Assembly (NCBI GenBank): GCA_963783355.1
Contig: CAWANF010000001.1
Span: 992,001 to 1,056,000 of the forward strand
Origin: CAWANF01 sp963783355
GTDB lineage: Bacteria > Bacteroidota > Rhodothermia > Balneolales > DATFMH01
Reading direction: 5' to 3'
DNA length: 64,000 bases
The position numbers were made by a program, and so were the translations under genes. The notes beneath the pieces are model-generated. The model was not told the origin of the DNA. It was given only the letters and a program-made list of their open reading frames with translations, and made no database searches. Position 1 is the first letter of the stretch; each line of letters begins with the position of its first letter. Below, piece by piece: positions 35,474-45,238 of the stretch.

Positions 35474-36301
35474 ATGGAAAAGCTAACAAGGTTGTTCACC
35501 AGTTTGGTTTTAGTACTGTTCAGTGTGTCGGTTTATGCCCAATCCGGGGATATGCAGCAGATTGCCATACCGCTTTCGCATCCCGACAAGCCGGGAAAAC
35601 TTAAAGTAGGACTTGTTCAGGGATCGATTATGGTAACAGGCTATTCGGGAAAAATCGTCATCGTTCGATATCAGGCTAATAAAAGCAGCATATTCGGACG
35701 GAATCAGGATAAAAATGTACCTAAAGGCATGAAAATGATACCCAATCATTCTTATGGCCTGGATGCCCGGGAATCGGATAATGTTGTAACTATTAATTCG
35801 GAAACACCGAATCGTGAAATGGGGCTGACCATTCGGGTTCCAATGAATTTTTCCCTTAGTCTGTCTACGGTCAACGGTGGTGATATTGAAGTTAAAAATG
35901 TCCATGGCGATCTCGACCTGAATAATGTGAATGGCAATGTTATACTTAAGGAAGTTTCCGGTTCGGCCAACGCGAATACCGTCAATGGAAAAATTATTGC
36001 CGATTTCAGTAAAATAAATAAAAACACGCCAATGGCGTTCACTACGTTAAACGGAAATGTAGATTTAACGTTTCCCGCAAATGCGAAGTTTTCAACCAAG
36101 ATGAAAACCGACAGAGGCAATATTTACACCGGATTTGATATGGATTTATCATCGAATGATCAATCAAAAGTTGAGACAAAAAGAGATAAAAATGTTTACC
36201 GGGTGACCGTCAATAAATGGCAATACGGAAAAGTGAATGGCGGCGGACCCGAAGTCCTGCTGAAAAGCTTTAATGGTAATCTCTATATCCGTAAGAAATA
36301 A
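35474..36301 (+). CDS. DUF4097 secreted beta-solenoid protein, copy 2
   Basis: 275 residues, 20 bases after copy 1. Signal peptide M-E-K-L-T-R-L-F-T-S-L-V-L-V-L-F-S (cut after V-Y-A-Q). The same N-G-x-I/V strand ladder as copy 1 (S-T-V-N-G-G-D-I-E-V-K-N-V-H-G, N-N-V-N-G-N-V-I-L, T-V-N-G-K-I-I-A), ending N-G-N-L-Y-I-R-K-K like copy 1's N-G-N-I-F-L-R-H-K. The two are clearly a tandem duplication. Unlike copy 1 it lacks a good Shine-Dalgarno site. Confidence 0.9.
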   Translation: MEKLTRLFTSLVLVLFSVSVYAQSGDMQQIAIPLSHPDKPGKLKVGLVQGSIMVTGYSGKIVIVRYQANKSSIFGRNQDKNVPKGMKMIPNHSYGLDARESDNVVTINSETPNREMGLTIRVPMNFSLSLSTVNGGDIEVKNVHGDLDLNNVNGNVILKEVSGSANANTVNGKIIADFSKINKNTPMAFTTLNGNVDLTFPANAKFSTKMKTDRGNIYTGFDMDLSSNDQSKVETKRDKNVYRVTVNKWQYGKVNGGGPEVLLKSFNGNLYIRKK

Positions 36302-36387
36302 TTAAGCCTGACTGATATTTAAGAATATTTTTTAAAAAGTGATTAAATCTTGTAGCGTTTTCAGGTATTCATTCGTCTTACAAACAG

Positions 36388-36801
36388 ATGAAGGCAATCA
36401 TGTTCATATTACTTCTAACATTTATCGGCCCTGTTTCCAATACCGAGACGACGATGGAGTGGCGGGCTGTTTTCTATCAGAACATTATGCTGAAGACGTT
36501 TCTGCTGAAAACAGCGGATCCGGTTAAGAGACAAAGAATAAACGAGGGGTTTTTTAATCTTCAGGATCAGAAATCAGTGGCTAATGATATTGGAAAAACT
36601 GAAATGACAGGATCTGCACCCGATTCAAGTGATGTTCGGTATTCTGATAAACCTCAATATGACTATCCGGATCAAAATGAGGTGACAGATGAAGATGAGC
36701 ATTCTGTAATTATAATTTTGAAAAAAGTAACTCAATATGTAACCAAACCACAGGACAATCGTATTATTGACGAGTTACTGAGATTGTTGATTGATGCCTG
36801 A
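36388..36801 (+). CDS. Small secreted hypothetical protein
   Basis: 137 residues. A short hydrophobic N-terminus (M-K-A-I-M-F-I-L-L-L-T-F-I-G-P-V-S) looks like a signal peptide; the rest is polar and acidic (D-Y-P-D-Q-N-E-V-T-D-E-D-E-H) with an amphipathic C-terminal helix (I-I-D-E-L-L-R-L-L-I-D-A). No family recognised. It lies 86 bases after the DUF4097 pair and may be the last member of that operon. No clear ribosome site, so the gene call is only moderately safe. Confidence 0.5.
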   Translation: MKAIMFILLLTFIGPVSNTETTMEWRAVFYQNIMLKTFLLKTADPVKRQRINEGFFNLQDQKSVANDIGKTEMTGSAPDSSDVRYSDKPQYDYPDQNEVTDEDEHSVIIILKKVTQYVTKPQDNRIIDELLRLLIDA

Positions 36802-36877
36802 AGTATCAGTTATTATAAGTATTATGAGTTCTCTGCTGTCGTAAATAACCACGTTGTAATTAATTTTCAGGAATTGG

Positions 36878-39562
36878 ATGAATTCGATTTTAAATATGAG
36901 GATGGGGCGCAGTGCAAAGTTAAATTCTTTATTATCTCTTGCTTTTCTGTTACTTGCAGGCTTTCCCGGCATCGTAAAATCCCAATCAGGATTACGAAAA
37001 ATCAAGGCTGTCAGAACAAAAAATTCTATAGATATCGATGGATTATTGAACGAACCTATTTGGCAAAAAGCTCCGGCTATAACACAGTTTAAAGAGAAAG
37101 ATCCGGATCAGGGAGCGCTGCCTACCGAAAAGACCGTCGTTAAAGTTTTATACGATGACAATGCCATCTACATTGGTGCCCGGATGTACGACAATGCCCC
37201 TGATTCGATTGTCGCACAAATGGGCAGGCGGGATGCCGATTTAACAGCCGATAATTTTGTTGTGTACCTTGATCCTTACAACGATAAGCGAACGGGATTT
37301 TATTTCGGGATCAATGCGGCCGGATCTATTGAAGACGGTACTCTTTTTAACGATAGCTGGGATGATGATTCCTGGGATGGAGTCTGGCAGGGCAAGACAC
37401 ATATCGATAAAAAAGGATGGACAGCTGAAATACGTATTCCATATTCGCAGCTTCGTTTTCAAAAAGCCAAAAACTATGTATGGGGTATCAATTTTAAACG
37501 TTTTGTCGCCCGAAAAAATGAGAAAGATTATATCGTGTATCAGCCACGAAATAAAAGTGGATTTGTATCCCGGTTTCCGGAACTGACAGGTATAAAAAAT
37601 ATTAAGCCACATCATCATTTTGAAATTGTTCCATACATAACCACAAAAGCTTCCTATCTAAATATGGATCCGGGAAATCCGTTCAGAAGTGATTCCCATT
37701 TCTCACCCAACACCGGTGCCGATATCCGGACATCCATTGGCAGTAACCTGATTCTGAATGCGACAGTAAATCCCGATTTTGGACAGGTTGAAGTGGACCC
37801 GGCCGTAGTAAATCTCAGTGATGTGGAAACCTACTATCCTGAGAAACGTCCGTTTTTTATCGAAGGTTCTAATTTTTTTGATTTTGGTGAAGGAGGAGCC
37901 ACCGATAACTGGAATTTTAACTGGTGGTCACCCACATTCTTTTATTCGCGTAGAATAGGCAGAAGCCCGCAGGGGAGTGCTCCTGATAATGCGGATTATG
38001 TTAAATATCCTGATGGTACCCATATTATTGGAGCAGCCAAATTGACCGGGCGGATGAAGGATAACTGGAATATCGGGGTGGTTCAGACGTTGACTTCCCG
38101 TGAAAATGCGAAATATGCCATTGCAGACAAAATATATTCTTCGGAAGTCGAACCCCCGTCATATTATGGCATTATCCGGCTGCAAAAACAATTTAATCAA
38201 TCACGCCAGAGCATTGGAATATTGACAACGCTGACTGCGCGTAATCTTCCTTCGGGGGCTTTGCAGAATCAATTAAATAAAAGTGCCGGTGTGTTTGGAG
38301 TGGATGGATGGACATTCCTGGGTAAAAAGAAGACCTGGGTTATAAACGGCTGGATGGGAATGAGTCATCTGACAGGGACACCACAACAAATGGTCAATCT
38401 TGAATCCAGTCCCACACATTATTTTCAACGGCCTGATTTTCATGGTTATCACATTGATAGTACCGCCACTTCTTTGACCGGGTTTGGTGGACGGATTCGT
38501 CTGAATAAAGAACGTGGGCATGTTCTGGTAAATGCTGCTTTTGGTTTTATGGGCCCCCGTTTCGATTTGAATGACGTTGGTTTTATGGGAATGAATAATG
38601 TTATTAATGCACATTTCGGTGCGGCATATTACTGGTCGGAACCCACAAACTGGTATCGTGACTTCCTGCAGCTGGCAGCTGTGTATACTAATTTTGATTA
38701 CAACGGAAATAACACGACGCTTGGAATCTTTTATAAAGGACGTGTTCATTTTCTGAATTATTATAAAGTAAGCTGGCATTTTTCAGTTCAGCCGAAAACA
38801 ATAAATGATCGTTTGACACGGGGAGGGCCTTTGGCATTGAGCTTACCCGGTGGACAATGGAATCTGGATTTTAGCACTGACAGCCGAAAGAAAATCATTC
38901 TTGATGGTGGTTTGTTTGAAGGCATACAGCCAGGAGAATACCATGAATGGGATCTTTATACTGATGTTGAATATAAGCCGTTGGCAAATATCACATTCAG
39001 TGTGGGGCCTGAGTATAATGTGAATTATAATAATTCACAGTGGGTAAATGTGTTTGCTGATCCCACAGCTGCAGCTACCTATGGAAAGCGATATGTTTTT
39101 GCATCATTGGATCAAAAGACTGTTTCGGCAAGTATCCGGCTAAACTGGACGTTCACCCCGGCTCTTAGTCTACAGATGTATATGCAGCCACTCATTTCAT
39201 CAGGAAAATATAGCCAATATAAAGCTTTGATGAGGCCCAGAAGTTATGATTTCTTAGTGTTCGGAAGAGATGGCAATTCGACATTTAATCAACAAACGTA
39301 TACCGCCGATCCCGATGGGATTGGGCCGGCGCCGGCTATGTCTATTGACAATCCTGATTTTAATTATAAGTCGTTGCGGGGAAACGCGGTATTACGATGG
39401 GAGTATCGGCGTGGCTCTACATTATATTTGGTATGGACGCAGTCGCGCAGTGAATCGGCCAATTACGGATATTTTGATTTCGGACACTCCTTAAACCGTT
39501 TGCTGACAACAAAACCCAGTAACATTTTCCTGGTTAAATTTTCGTACTGGCTAAATCTTTGA
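36878..39562 (+). CDS. DUF5916 outer-membrane protein, copy B
   Basis: 894 residues. AGGA sits five bases before the ATG. Signal peptide around residues 14-33 (L-L-S-L-A-F-L-L-L-A-G-F-P). Same architecture as copy A: family 9-like carbohydrate-binding domain (I-D-G-L-L-N-E-P-I-W to R-I-P-Y-S-Q-L-R-F), the V-N-P-D-F-G-Q-V-E-V-D-P-A block and Y-P-E-K-R-P-F-F-I-E-G, then a barrel-like region ending S-Y-W-L-N-L. The shared C-terminal stretch F-N-Y-K-S-L-R-G-N-A-V-L-R-W-E-Y shows a recent common ancestor with copy A. The two bracket the ECF operon, suggesting that they belong to the same regulon. Confidence 0.9.
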   Translation: MNSILNMRMGRSAKLNSLLSLAFLLLAGFPGIVKSQSGLRKIKAVRTKNSIDIDGLLNEPIWQKAPAITQFKEKDPDQGALPTEKTVVKVLYDDNAIYIGARMYDNAPDSIVAQMGRRDADLTADNFVVYLDPYNDKRTGFYFGINAAGSIEDGTLFNDSWDDDSWDGVWQGKTHIDKKGWTAEIRIPYSQLRFQKAKNYVWGINFKRFVARKNEKDYIVYQPRNKSGFVSRFPELTGIKNIKPHHHFEIVPYITTKASYLNMDPGNPFRSDSHFSPNTGADIRTSIGSNLILNATVNPDFGQVEVDPAVVNLSDVETYYPEKRPFFIEGSNFFDFGEGGATDNWNFNWWSPTFFYSRRIGRSPQGSAPDNADYVKYPDGTHIIGAAKLTGRMKDNWNIGVVQTLTSRENAKYAIADKIYSSEVEPPSYYGIIRLQKQFNQSRQSIGILTTLTARNLPSGALQNQLNKSAGVFGVDGWTFLGKKKTWVINGWMGMSHLTGTPQQMVNLESSPTHYFQRPDFHGYHIDSTATSLTGFGGRIRLNKERGHVLVNAAFGFMGPRFDLNDVGFMGMNNVINAHFGAAYYWSEPTNWYRDFLQLAAVYTNFDYNGNNTTLGIFYKGRVHFLNYYKVSWHFSVQPKTINDRLTRGGPLALSLPGGQWNLDFSTDSRKKIILDGGLFEGIQPGEYHEWDLYTDVEYKPLANITFSVGPEYNVNYNNSQWVNVFADPTAAATYGKRYVFASLDQKTVSASIRLNWTFTPALSLQMYMQPLISSGKYSQYKALMRPRSYDFLVFGRDGNSTFNQQTYTADPDGIGPAPAMSIDNPDFNYKSLRGNAVLRWEYRRGSTLYLVWTQSRSESANYGYFDFGHSLNRLLTTKPSNIFLVKFSYWLNL

Positions 39563-39688
39563 CAGGAAAAAGATTTCAGTGATCAGTGATCAATAAACAG
39601 TTAACAGGGATCAGGGCTCCATGTCCTTTGTGGTTAGATTTTACCACGGAGGACACGAAGGAATCTAAAGGACCTATGCGGTTTATCT

Positions 39689-40867
39689 TTAAATTGAATT
39701 CTTCGGATAAACAAATTGATTGATATCGGTATTCAGGTAATCGTACAATTCTTTCAGTTCAGGATCGTCTGTTTCGGCAAACAGGAACCCGGCGAGACCA
39801 TATTTATTCACATCCGTTCTACGAATCTCAAGGGGTTTGGTGAATAGTCCGGCCAATCCTTCATAATCGAATGAGATCGCTTTGAGATTCCATTTTCCGG
39901 AATCAACCGCCGCTACATTGATGCTGTACGTTTTGCCTTCACGATTAGCCAGGAGAGTGTCCCAGTCGGGTTTTAGCTGCTTAAAAAAGTATTCGTAGAT
40001 ATTGATTCCATAGGCATGCCGGGTGATGTCGGTCGTGCACCAGCCGGCGAAACGCGAGGGATTCGCTTCGATTGGTATAACTCCATACCTCTCACTAATC
40101 CGGAACTCTACGTGGATAGGGAACTTCCTCAGATCAAGAGTTTGTCCCAGACGCGTTAATGCATGGCCAAAAGGTTCACTTAAAGCACGCATAATATCAG
40201 ACGACATGATATATACTTTATCATCAACATCATCTTCCGATGAAAAAAGATGCTTCATGATATTGAGAACGACCGCTTCACCGTTTTTATCATAATAAGC
40301 ATCGACAGCATATTCGTCTCCGTCAATTCGTTCTTCGATAAGCCATTTCCCGGTATTGATGACTTCGGGCGGATACATATCCTTCGTAGCATCAATTTCT
40401 TTACGTATCGAGCGGACAATTTCCGGCCATTCTTCATCCCGGTAAACGGTATAAACGCCCATGCTTACAAAACCCACAGCAGGCTTAATGACAAAAGGTT
40501 TTTCAATTTCACGGATGTCAAAAGTATCAAGATCTTTCTCATCGACAAAGGTGAAGAAAAAGTCAGGATAGGTTTGATGAATCAATTCTCTGAATACATG
40601 TTTATCTTTCAATTTCCTGATAAAATCGGGCAATTGGGTAGCATTTAAGTTCCTGCTGATCCAGTTAATGGAATTTTCCGAATTTGTATAGAGCAGGGGA
40701 TACCTTTCAGATTTTAATTTTTCAATAAAATCATGTTCGGAAACAAGGTTTACCGGGCCGGGAAATGTTTCATTTCGTGCCGTCTCATTATCGAGGACAG
40801 GGACAGACAGTTTCGAGATAGTCTCTTTCAGGAAATCGGATATATACGGTTTTTCAAGGATGATCAT
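39689..40867 (-). CDS. ATP-grasp domain enzyme
   Basis: 392 residues, cytoplasmic. Central ATP-grasp fold: lysine strand P-F-V-I-K-P-A-V-G-F, acidic W-L-I-E-E-R-I-D-G-D-E-Y-A-V-D-A-Y, a later F-P-I-H-V-E-F-R-I and metal-binding I-P-I-E-A-N-P-S-R-F, all in the expected order. These enzymes join a carboxylate to an amine or thiol through an acyl-phosphate. The C-terminal 100 residues are unassigned. No neighbouring biosynthetic genes reveal the substrate. The stop codon is followed on the minus strand by an unremarkable spacer. Confidence 0.88.
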   Translation of the reverse strand: MIILEKPYISDFLKETISKLSVPVLDNETARNETFPGPVNLVSEHDFIEKLKSERYPLLYTNSENSINWISRNLNATQLPDFIRKLKDKHVFRELIHQTYPDFFFTFVDEKDLDTFDIREIEKPFVIKPAVGFVSMGVYTVYRDEEWPEIVRSIRKEIDATKDMYPPEVINTGKWLIEERIDGDEYAVDAYYDKNGEAVVLNIMKHLFSSEDDVDDKVYIMSSDIMRALSEPFGHALTRLGQTLDLRKFPIHVEFRISERYGVIPIEANPSRFAGWCTTDITRHAYGINIYEYFFKQLKPDWDTLLANREGKTYSINVAAVDSGKWNLKAISFDYEGLAGLFTKPLEIRRTDVNKYGLAGFLFAETDDPELKELYDYLNTDINQFVYPKNSI

Positions 40868-41390
40868 GCATTCGGAAGATTGATGAAGACTGGTATTTTG
40901 AATCGTTAAAGTACGATGAGATCGGACGAGAGCAAAGTCAAAAATTGTAAGAAATTCGAGGTATAGTTTGGCTGTGTCCTATATGGCTGTCATTGTATAA
41001 TCGATACAATAATGTATCATCGATGGAATCTTAAAATCCAACGAATCTGTGATTTAGACAAGAAATGAACCAAAGGGAGTGCATAATATTACACGAAGAA
41101 CACAAAGTGAAATATGCTGTTTTTACATCAGTACCTTTTAGTGGAATTTGGGCCTGGATTTACAGAAGGGGATTCCTTTACCGCAGATTCTCCGGAGTGA
41201 CGTGACAAAATTGGAAAATAACGTGTCAAGGAGGAGAAATGAGCAATCGTTGAGTGGTAAAAGGGTTATTCATGAATGAGCCATTTATGGTTTTGTCCCA
41301 TACTCATTAAACAATCATCCTTTTTTTATATCATTTTTTACTGGCATTTTAAACAGGTATTCCATAGACTTTCCTTAACAATATTGAGTT
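40868..41390. other. Intergenic region upstream of the chimeric lipoprotein
   Basis: About 520 bases without a gene. It contains the interlocked palindromes at 40992-41018 and a repeat scrap (ACACGAAGAACACAAAG near 41092) similar to those at 39650 and 25440. Confidence 0.4.
40992..41018. promoter_or_regulatory. Interlocked palindromes, possible operator
   Basis: ATTGTAT-5-ATACAAT (40992-41010) overlaps GATACA-4-TGTATC (41003-41018). Two perfect inverted repeats sharing bases are typical of a repressor site. It lies 125 bases upstream of the ATP-grasp start. Confidence 0.3.
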
Positions 41391-43976
41391 ATGTTGAAGG
41401 GCTTGGGAAATATACAGAATCATATATACTATCAAGAGTTTAGAAACATAGTACGAAAAATATCTTTTTTACTTATGTTTCTTACTGGTATTGTATGGTT
41501 TTCAAGCTGCGGGAAGAAGACTCCGACCTCGTCCGGAGGCAACGGAACGCCCACAGACACCCCACCAAGCATCATGTGGAACGGACCGACAAGCATCGAG
41601 AACGGCGCCGTACTCGACGCAACATACACCGTCAAGGACGACAAGAACGTCGTCGACGAGAAAGTCACGGGATCCGACGGCTACAGCCAAGAGAGCTCGC
41701 CCATGAGCAAGACCTACAACGGCGAGATCAAAGACACGATCAACACGAGCGCACAGAGCATCACGTACACGATCAGCGGAACGGACAACAACAGCCAGAC
41801 AACCACCAAGAAATTCACGGTCGCCATCACGCAACCAGCCGCCACGCTCTCGCTTAGTCCGACCAGCGTACAAAACCACACGAAAATCACCGAGAAGCTC
41901 ACCGCGCACGACCCCGACGGCCTTACGAAGATCGGCATCGAAGGATACCTCACCAAGAGCTGGGACGTGAGCGGAACCGACGCGAGCAAAACCTACACGG
42001 ACAGCATCGCAGTCACCGGCGCCCTCCCACAGACCAAAAACATCACGCTCTACGCGATCGACACGAAAAACGACACCACAAAGAAAAACCTCACCTTCAC
42101 GATCACCGCAGCACCACAGAAAACCTACACGATCGCCGCACACCTCACCAACGCGCTCAACGGCACGAAACTCGACAGCACACACGTCATCATCGACAAG
42201 AACGGAAACCCGATCACGCAAGCGACAACAGACAAGAGCGGGAACGCGACCCTCCCCGTCACGCAAGACGCCGGCGCACAAGACACCTACACCCTCGCAG
42301 CACACCGCAACGGCTTCGTGGACAACACCACAAACATCACGGTACCACCAGACACGAACGAGACGATCAAACTCACGCCAGAACAGCTCGAGTGGATCGG
42401 CACCCTCCAAAACATCGCGCCAAAAGACAGCGAGAAAGTCACGCTCACCGACCTCGTCAAGACAAAGACCGGCTGGATCAAGGACGCGAGCATCCAAAGC
42501 CACAGCCAAGGACTTACCATCCACCACGCCAGCGGAAACACCTACTACCTCATCGGCGATGCGAGCGGCACACAAAACATCGTCGTAGCCGCGACCAGCG
42601 GAGCAGGACGCAGCGGAACACACACATTCCCGGTCACCGTCAACCAACCAGCAGCGGTGAGCATCGCTGGATCAAACCAACAAACCATCACACAAGTGCC
42701 CGACACGCTCGACCTCGCGACAATCGTCACGAGCAGCGCACCGATAACCAGCAGCAGCATCACCGGACCCTCACAGCTTACGATCGCGAACATCGGCGGC
42801 GGGAAATGGACGATCACACCACAAACAGACGGCACGTACGACTTCACGATCAACGGAACCAACAACCAAGGAGGAACCGCGCAACAAACCTACTCCATAC
42901 AAGCGCTGCACGCACCAACGATCACCGTCACGGTACGCAACGACGCGACGCAAAAGCCCGAAGAAAGCTACCTGATCGCGCTCGGACGCGTCATCAAAAA
43001 CGGCAAGCTCGTCACGCGAGACAGCCTGCACAGCACGAACGGACAATTCACCCTACAAGTCGCGGACAAGGACAGCACGACCTTCCTGGCCGGCGCGATG
43101 AAAAACAGCAAGCTCTTCGGATTCGAGCGCACCAAGACCGACACACACCACAACCAGGACGGCAGCTTCGACATAGACGTCGTCGACTTCTTGCTCCGCG
43201 ACCAGAACGGAAACGCGAAAGACTACACGAGCGAGACGCAAGGATACCTGAGCGGCGACTCGCTCTACATCGGCGGACCAGGAGCGCAAGACCCGACAGC
43301 ATTCGTGAAGATGTTCGAGCAGGTATCCGGAAACGGAACGCTTGGGTTTAATGGCGAGTCTTCTGTGTACTGGCATAATAATTTCCACCGATTCGCACAA
43401 TCACAAAATAGCGTCGGGCCGGACCACGTTTACCTCATAAAGAAACTGTATTTCACGAATACGAAAGATACTTTTACTATGGAGCAGAAAACCATAGACC
43501 GCGCGATAAAAATATATGATACGTACATCAAACCCGTCATGGGAAAATACGCGAAGGACATCCAGATTATCGACAGTCTCGCGTATAATCCAAGCAACCA
43601 GCCTCCAAATGTCGAGTTTATCGTTCCGAGAGGAGACTTGAGCGGCATTCATGTCGGTCAAATCAATACGTGGGGCACACGCGGTCCTCCAATGGCGATG
43701 ATGGAGACGATGTCCAGTCTGCGCTCAGGACCGCCGAACTACGATCCTGGAGGAACTGTTATGGTTGTTGCTTCAAGCCAGGAGCTCACAAGCGCTCTCT
43801 TCTATGAGAGCATCGGCGATAACGATAACACCTCAAACTACCTGCAGAGTGATATCCGTGAGACTGCTCCCTCTGACTACCCGACAGGAATCGACTACAA
43901 GGTCGGGTTCATGACGTTCGACCCGAACTTCACCGGACCAATAGACAAGGTCCTCGGCCTGCGGCTCTTGCAGTGA
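41391..43976 (+). CDS. Chimeric multi-domain lipoprotein with foreign-looking T-depleted core
   Basis: 861 residues. The N-terminus is a lipoprotein signal (S-F-L-L-M-F-L-T-G-I-V-W-F-S-S-C40), written in ordinary AT-rich codons. From about base 41512 to 43343 codon usage changes abruptly: almost every codon ends in C, G or A, and I counted fewer than ten T-ending codons in about 610. The line 42301-42360 holds 23 C, 21 A, 11 G and only 5 T. Predicted content is a string of Ig-like/cadherin-like beta domains rich in Thr, Asn and Asp. From 43344 T-ending codons return; the C-terminal 210 residues (W-H-N-N-F-H-R-F-A onward) form a different globular domain. The frame is continuous across both borders. 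Function unknown; surface-exposed binding is plausible. Confidence 0.8.
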   Translation: MLKGLGNIQNHIYYQEFRNIVRKISFLLMFLTGIVWFSSCGKKTPTSSGGNGTPTDTPPSIMWNGPTSIENGAVLDATYTVKDDKNVVDEKVTGSDGYSQESSPMSKTYNGEIKDTINTSAQSITYTISGTDNNSQTTTKKFTVAITQPAATLSLSPTSVQNHTKITEKLTAHDPDGLTKIGIEGYLTKSWDVSGTDASKTYTDSIAVTGALPQTKNITLYAIDTKNDTTKKNLTFTITAAPQKTYTIAAHLTNALNGTKLDSTHVIIDKNGNPITQATTDKSGNATLPVTQDAGAQDTYTLAAHRNGFVDNTTNITVPPDTNETIKLTPEQLEWIGTLQNIAPKDSEKVTLTDLVKTKTGWIKDASIQSHSQGLTIHHASGNTYYLIGDASGTQNIVVAATSGAGRSGTHTFPVTVNQPAAVSIAGSNQQTITQVPDTLDLATIVTSSAPITSSSITGPSQLTIANIGGGKWTITPQTDGTYDFTINGTNNQGGTAQQTYSIQALHAPTITVTVRNDATQKPEESYLIALGRVIKNGKLVTRDSLHSTNGQFTLQVADKDSTTFLAGAMKNSKLFGFERTKTDTHHNQDGSFDIDVVDFLLRDQNGNAKDYTSETQGYLSGDSLYIGGPGAQDPTAFVKMFEQVSGNGTLGFNGESSVYWHNNFHRFAQSQNSVGPDHVYLIKKLYFTNTKDTFTMEQKTIDRAIKIYDTYIKPVMGKYAKDIQIIDSLAYNPSNQPPNVEFIVPRGDLSGIHVGQINTWGTRGPPMAMMETMSSLRSGPPNYDPGGTVMVVASSQELTSALFYESIGDNDNTSNYLQSDIRETAPSDYPTGIDYKVGFMTFDPNFTGPIDKVLGLRLLQ

Positions 43977-44100
43977 AGAATATTTTTAAAAAAGCAAAAA
44001 GCTTATATTATTACGGTTAGGTAATTTATTGATTTTGTCTGGTTATTATTCATTTGTTTTCAGCATTACCCGGCATAGTTGTTTTAGTCATTGATTCAAA

Positions 44101-44139
44101 ATCTCCCGAATCAATTTGTCTCTAATCAAATTGGGAGAT
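44101..44139. repeat. Inverted repeat at the left edge of the repeat array
   Basis: ATCTCCC at 44101 pairs with GGGAGAT ending at 44139, with an additional ATTTG/CAAAT pair inside. The right arm merges into the first unit of the 207-base array. Confidence 0.55.
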
Positions 44140-45108
44140 CCCGGATATTTCAAAGAGCGAAATTCCGGGATGACGACAATTGGGGTTGTTGGTGTCGCTT
44201 ATAAGCATTATTCAGGGCTAAAACAACATCCCCTCATCAATGTCATCCCCGGGTCTGACCGGGGATCCCATAACGTGGTGGATTGGCTGTGAATGCAAAG
44301 AAGTAATGAAAACCTATAGTTAAAGCTTTTTCTGCAACAGGAGATCCCGGATATTTCAAAAAGCGAAATTCCGGGATGACGACGATTGAGGTTGTTGGTG
44401 TCGCTCATAAACATTCTTCAGGCTGTTTACAACATCACCGCATCAATGTCATCCCCGGCCCCGACCGGGGATCCAATAATGTGATGCCTTGGCTGCGAAT
44501 ACCAGGAAGGCCTGGGACCCTTATGGATATGGTTTTCCCATTATTAGGAGATCCCGGATATTTCAAAGAGCGAAATTCCGGGATGACGACAATTGGGGTT
44601 GTTGGTGTCGCTCATAAACATTATTGAGGGCTGAAAACAACATCCCCTCATCAATGTCATCCCCGGGTCTGACCGGGGATCCAATAACGTGGTGGATTGG
44701 CTGTGAATGCAAAGAAGTAATGAAAACCTATAGTTAAAGCTTTTTCTGCAACAGGAGATCCCGGATATTTCAAAGAGCGAAATTCCGGGATGACGACAAT
44801 TGGGGTTGTTGGTGTCGCTCATAAACAATATTGAGGGCTAAAAACAACATCCCCTCATCAATGTCATCCCCGGCCCCGACCGGGGATCCAATAACGTGGT
44901 GGATTGGCTGTGAATACCAGGAAGGCCTGGGACCCTTATGGATATGGTTTTCCCATTATTAGGAGATCCCGGATATTTCAAAGAGCGAAATTCCGGGATG
45001 ACGTTAAATGAGGGTGTAGGTGTCGCTTATAAGCATTAATCAGGGCTACCACACCACCACCACCACATCAATGTCATACCCGGCTCTGACCGGGTATCCA
45101 GGAAGGCA
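44135..45108. repeat. 207-bp tandem repeat array, five units with alternating spacers
   Basis: Units begin with GAGATCCCGGATATTT at 44135, 44341, 44548, 44755 and 44963 (steps 206, 207, 207, 208). Each carries two hairpins: ATCCCGGA / TCCGGGAT around AAAGAGCGAA-type loops, and ATCCCCGG / CCGGGGAT. The 60-base tail alternates: units 1 and 3 share one type (AAGTAATGAAAACCTATAG), units 2 and 4 another (CCAGGAAGGCCTGGGACCC), and the second hairpin alternates in phase (GGGTCTGACC versus GGCCCCGACC). The array is therefore a duplicated 414-base dimer plus a diverged, truncated fifth unit. Repeated peptides translated from it are artefacts. Confidence 0.92.
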
Positions 45109-45178
45109 CAGGCCCGGCAACAAATGTTAGGAAAGAATGGAAAAATACATGACAAAATCCTCACCTGTTTTGTCACAA

Positions 45179-45216
45179 TAAAAAAGGGGAGAACACCGAA
45201 TGGTATTACTCCCCTT
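45179..45216 (-). terminator. Terminator of the nifJ operon
   Basis: Perfect 8-bp stem AAGGGGAG / CTCCCCTT with a 17-base loop and, on the minus strand, a T-rich tail. It lies 23 bases after the stop of the DHOD-like gene. Confidence 0.9.
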
Positions 45217-45238
45217 AACCTTAGATTGAAACCAATTG

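Noticed and set aside
41502..42647. A 381-codon open frame on the minus strand inside the T-depleted lipoprotein gene
   Set aside because: The plus-strand bias against T at third positions removes TTA, CTA and TCA and so removes antisense stops. The product is a Val/Asp/Arg/Cys-rich low-complexity sequence without a start signal or a recognisable domain.
42392..43351. A 319-codon plus-strand frame overlapping the lipoprotein gene
   Set aside because: Arg/His-rich translation produced by the same base skew; it lies in a different frame from the continuous lipoprotein frame that spans both borders.
44208..44828. Repeated small proteins with C-R-H-P-G-I-S-L-F-E-I-S-G-I-S
   Set aside because: They are translations of the 207-base non-coding repeat; the same peptide recurs only because the DNA repeats.
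44135..45108. CRISPR array
   Set aside because: Units are over 200 bases, contain two hairpins, and the 'spacers' alternate between two repeated types; no cas genes are present.
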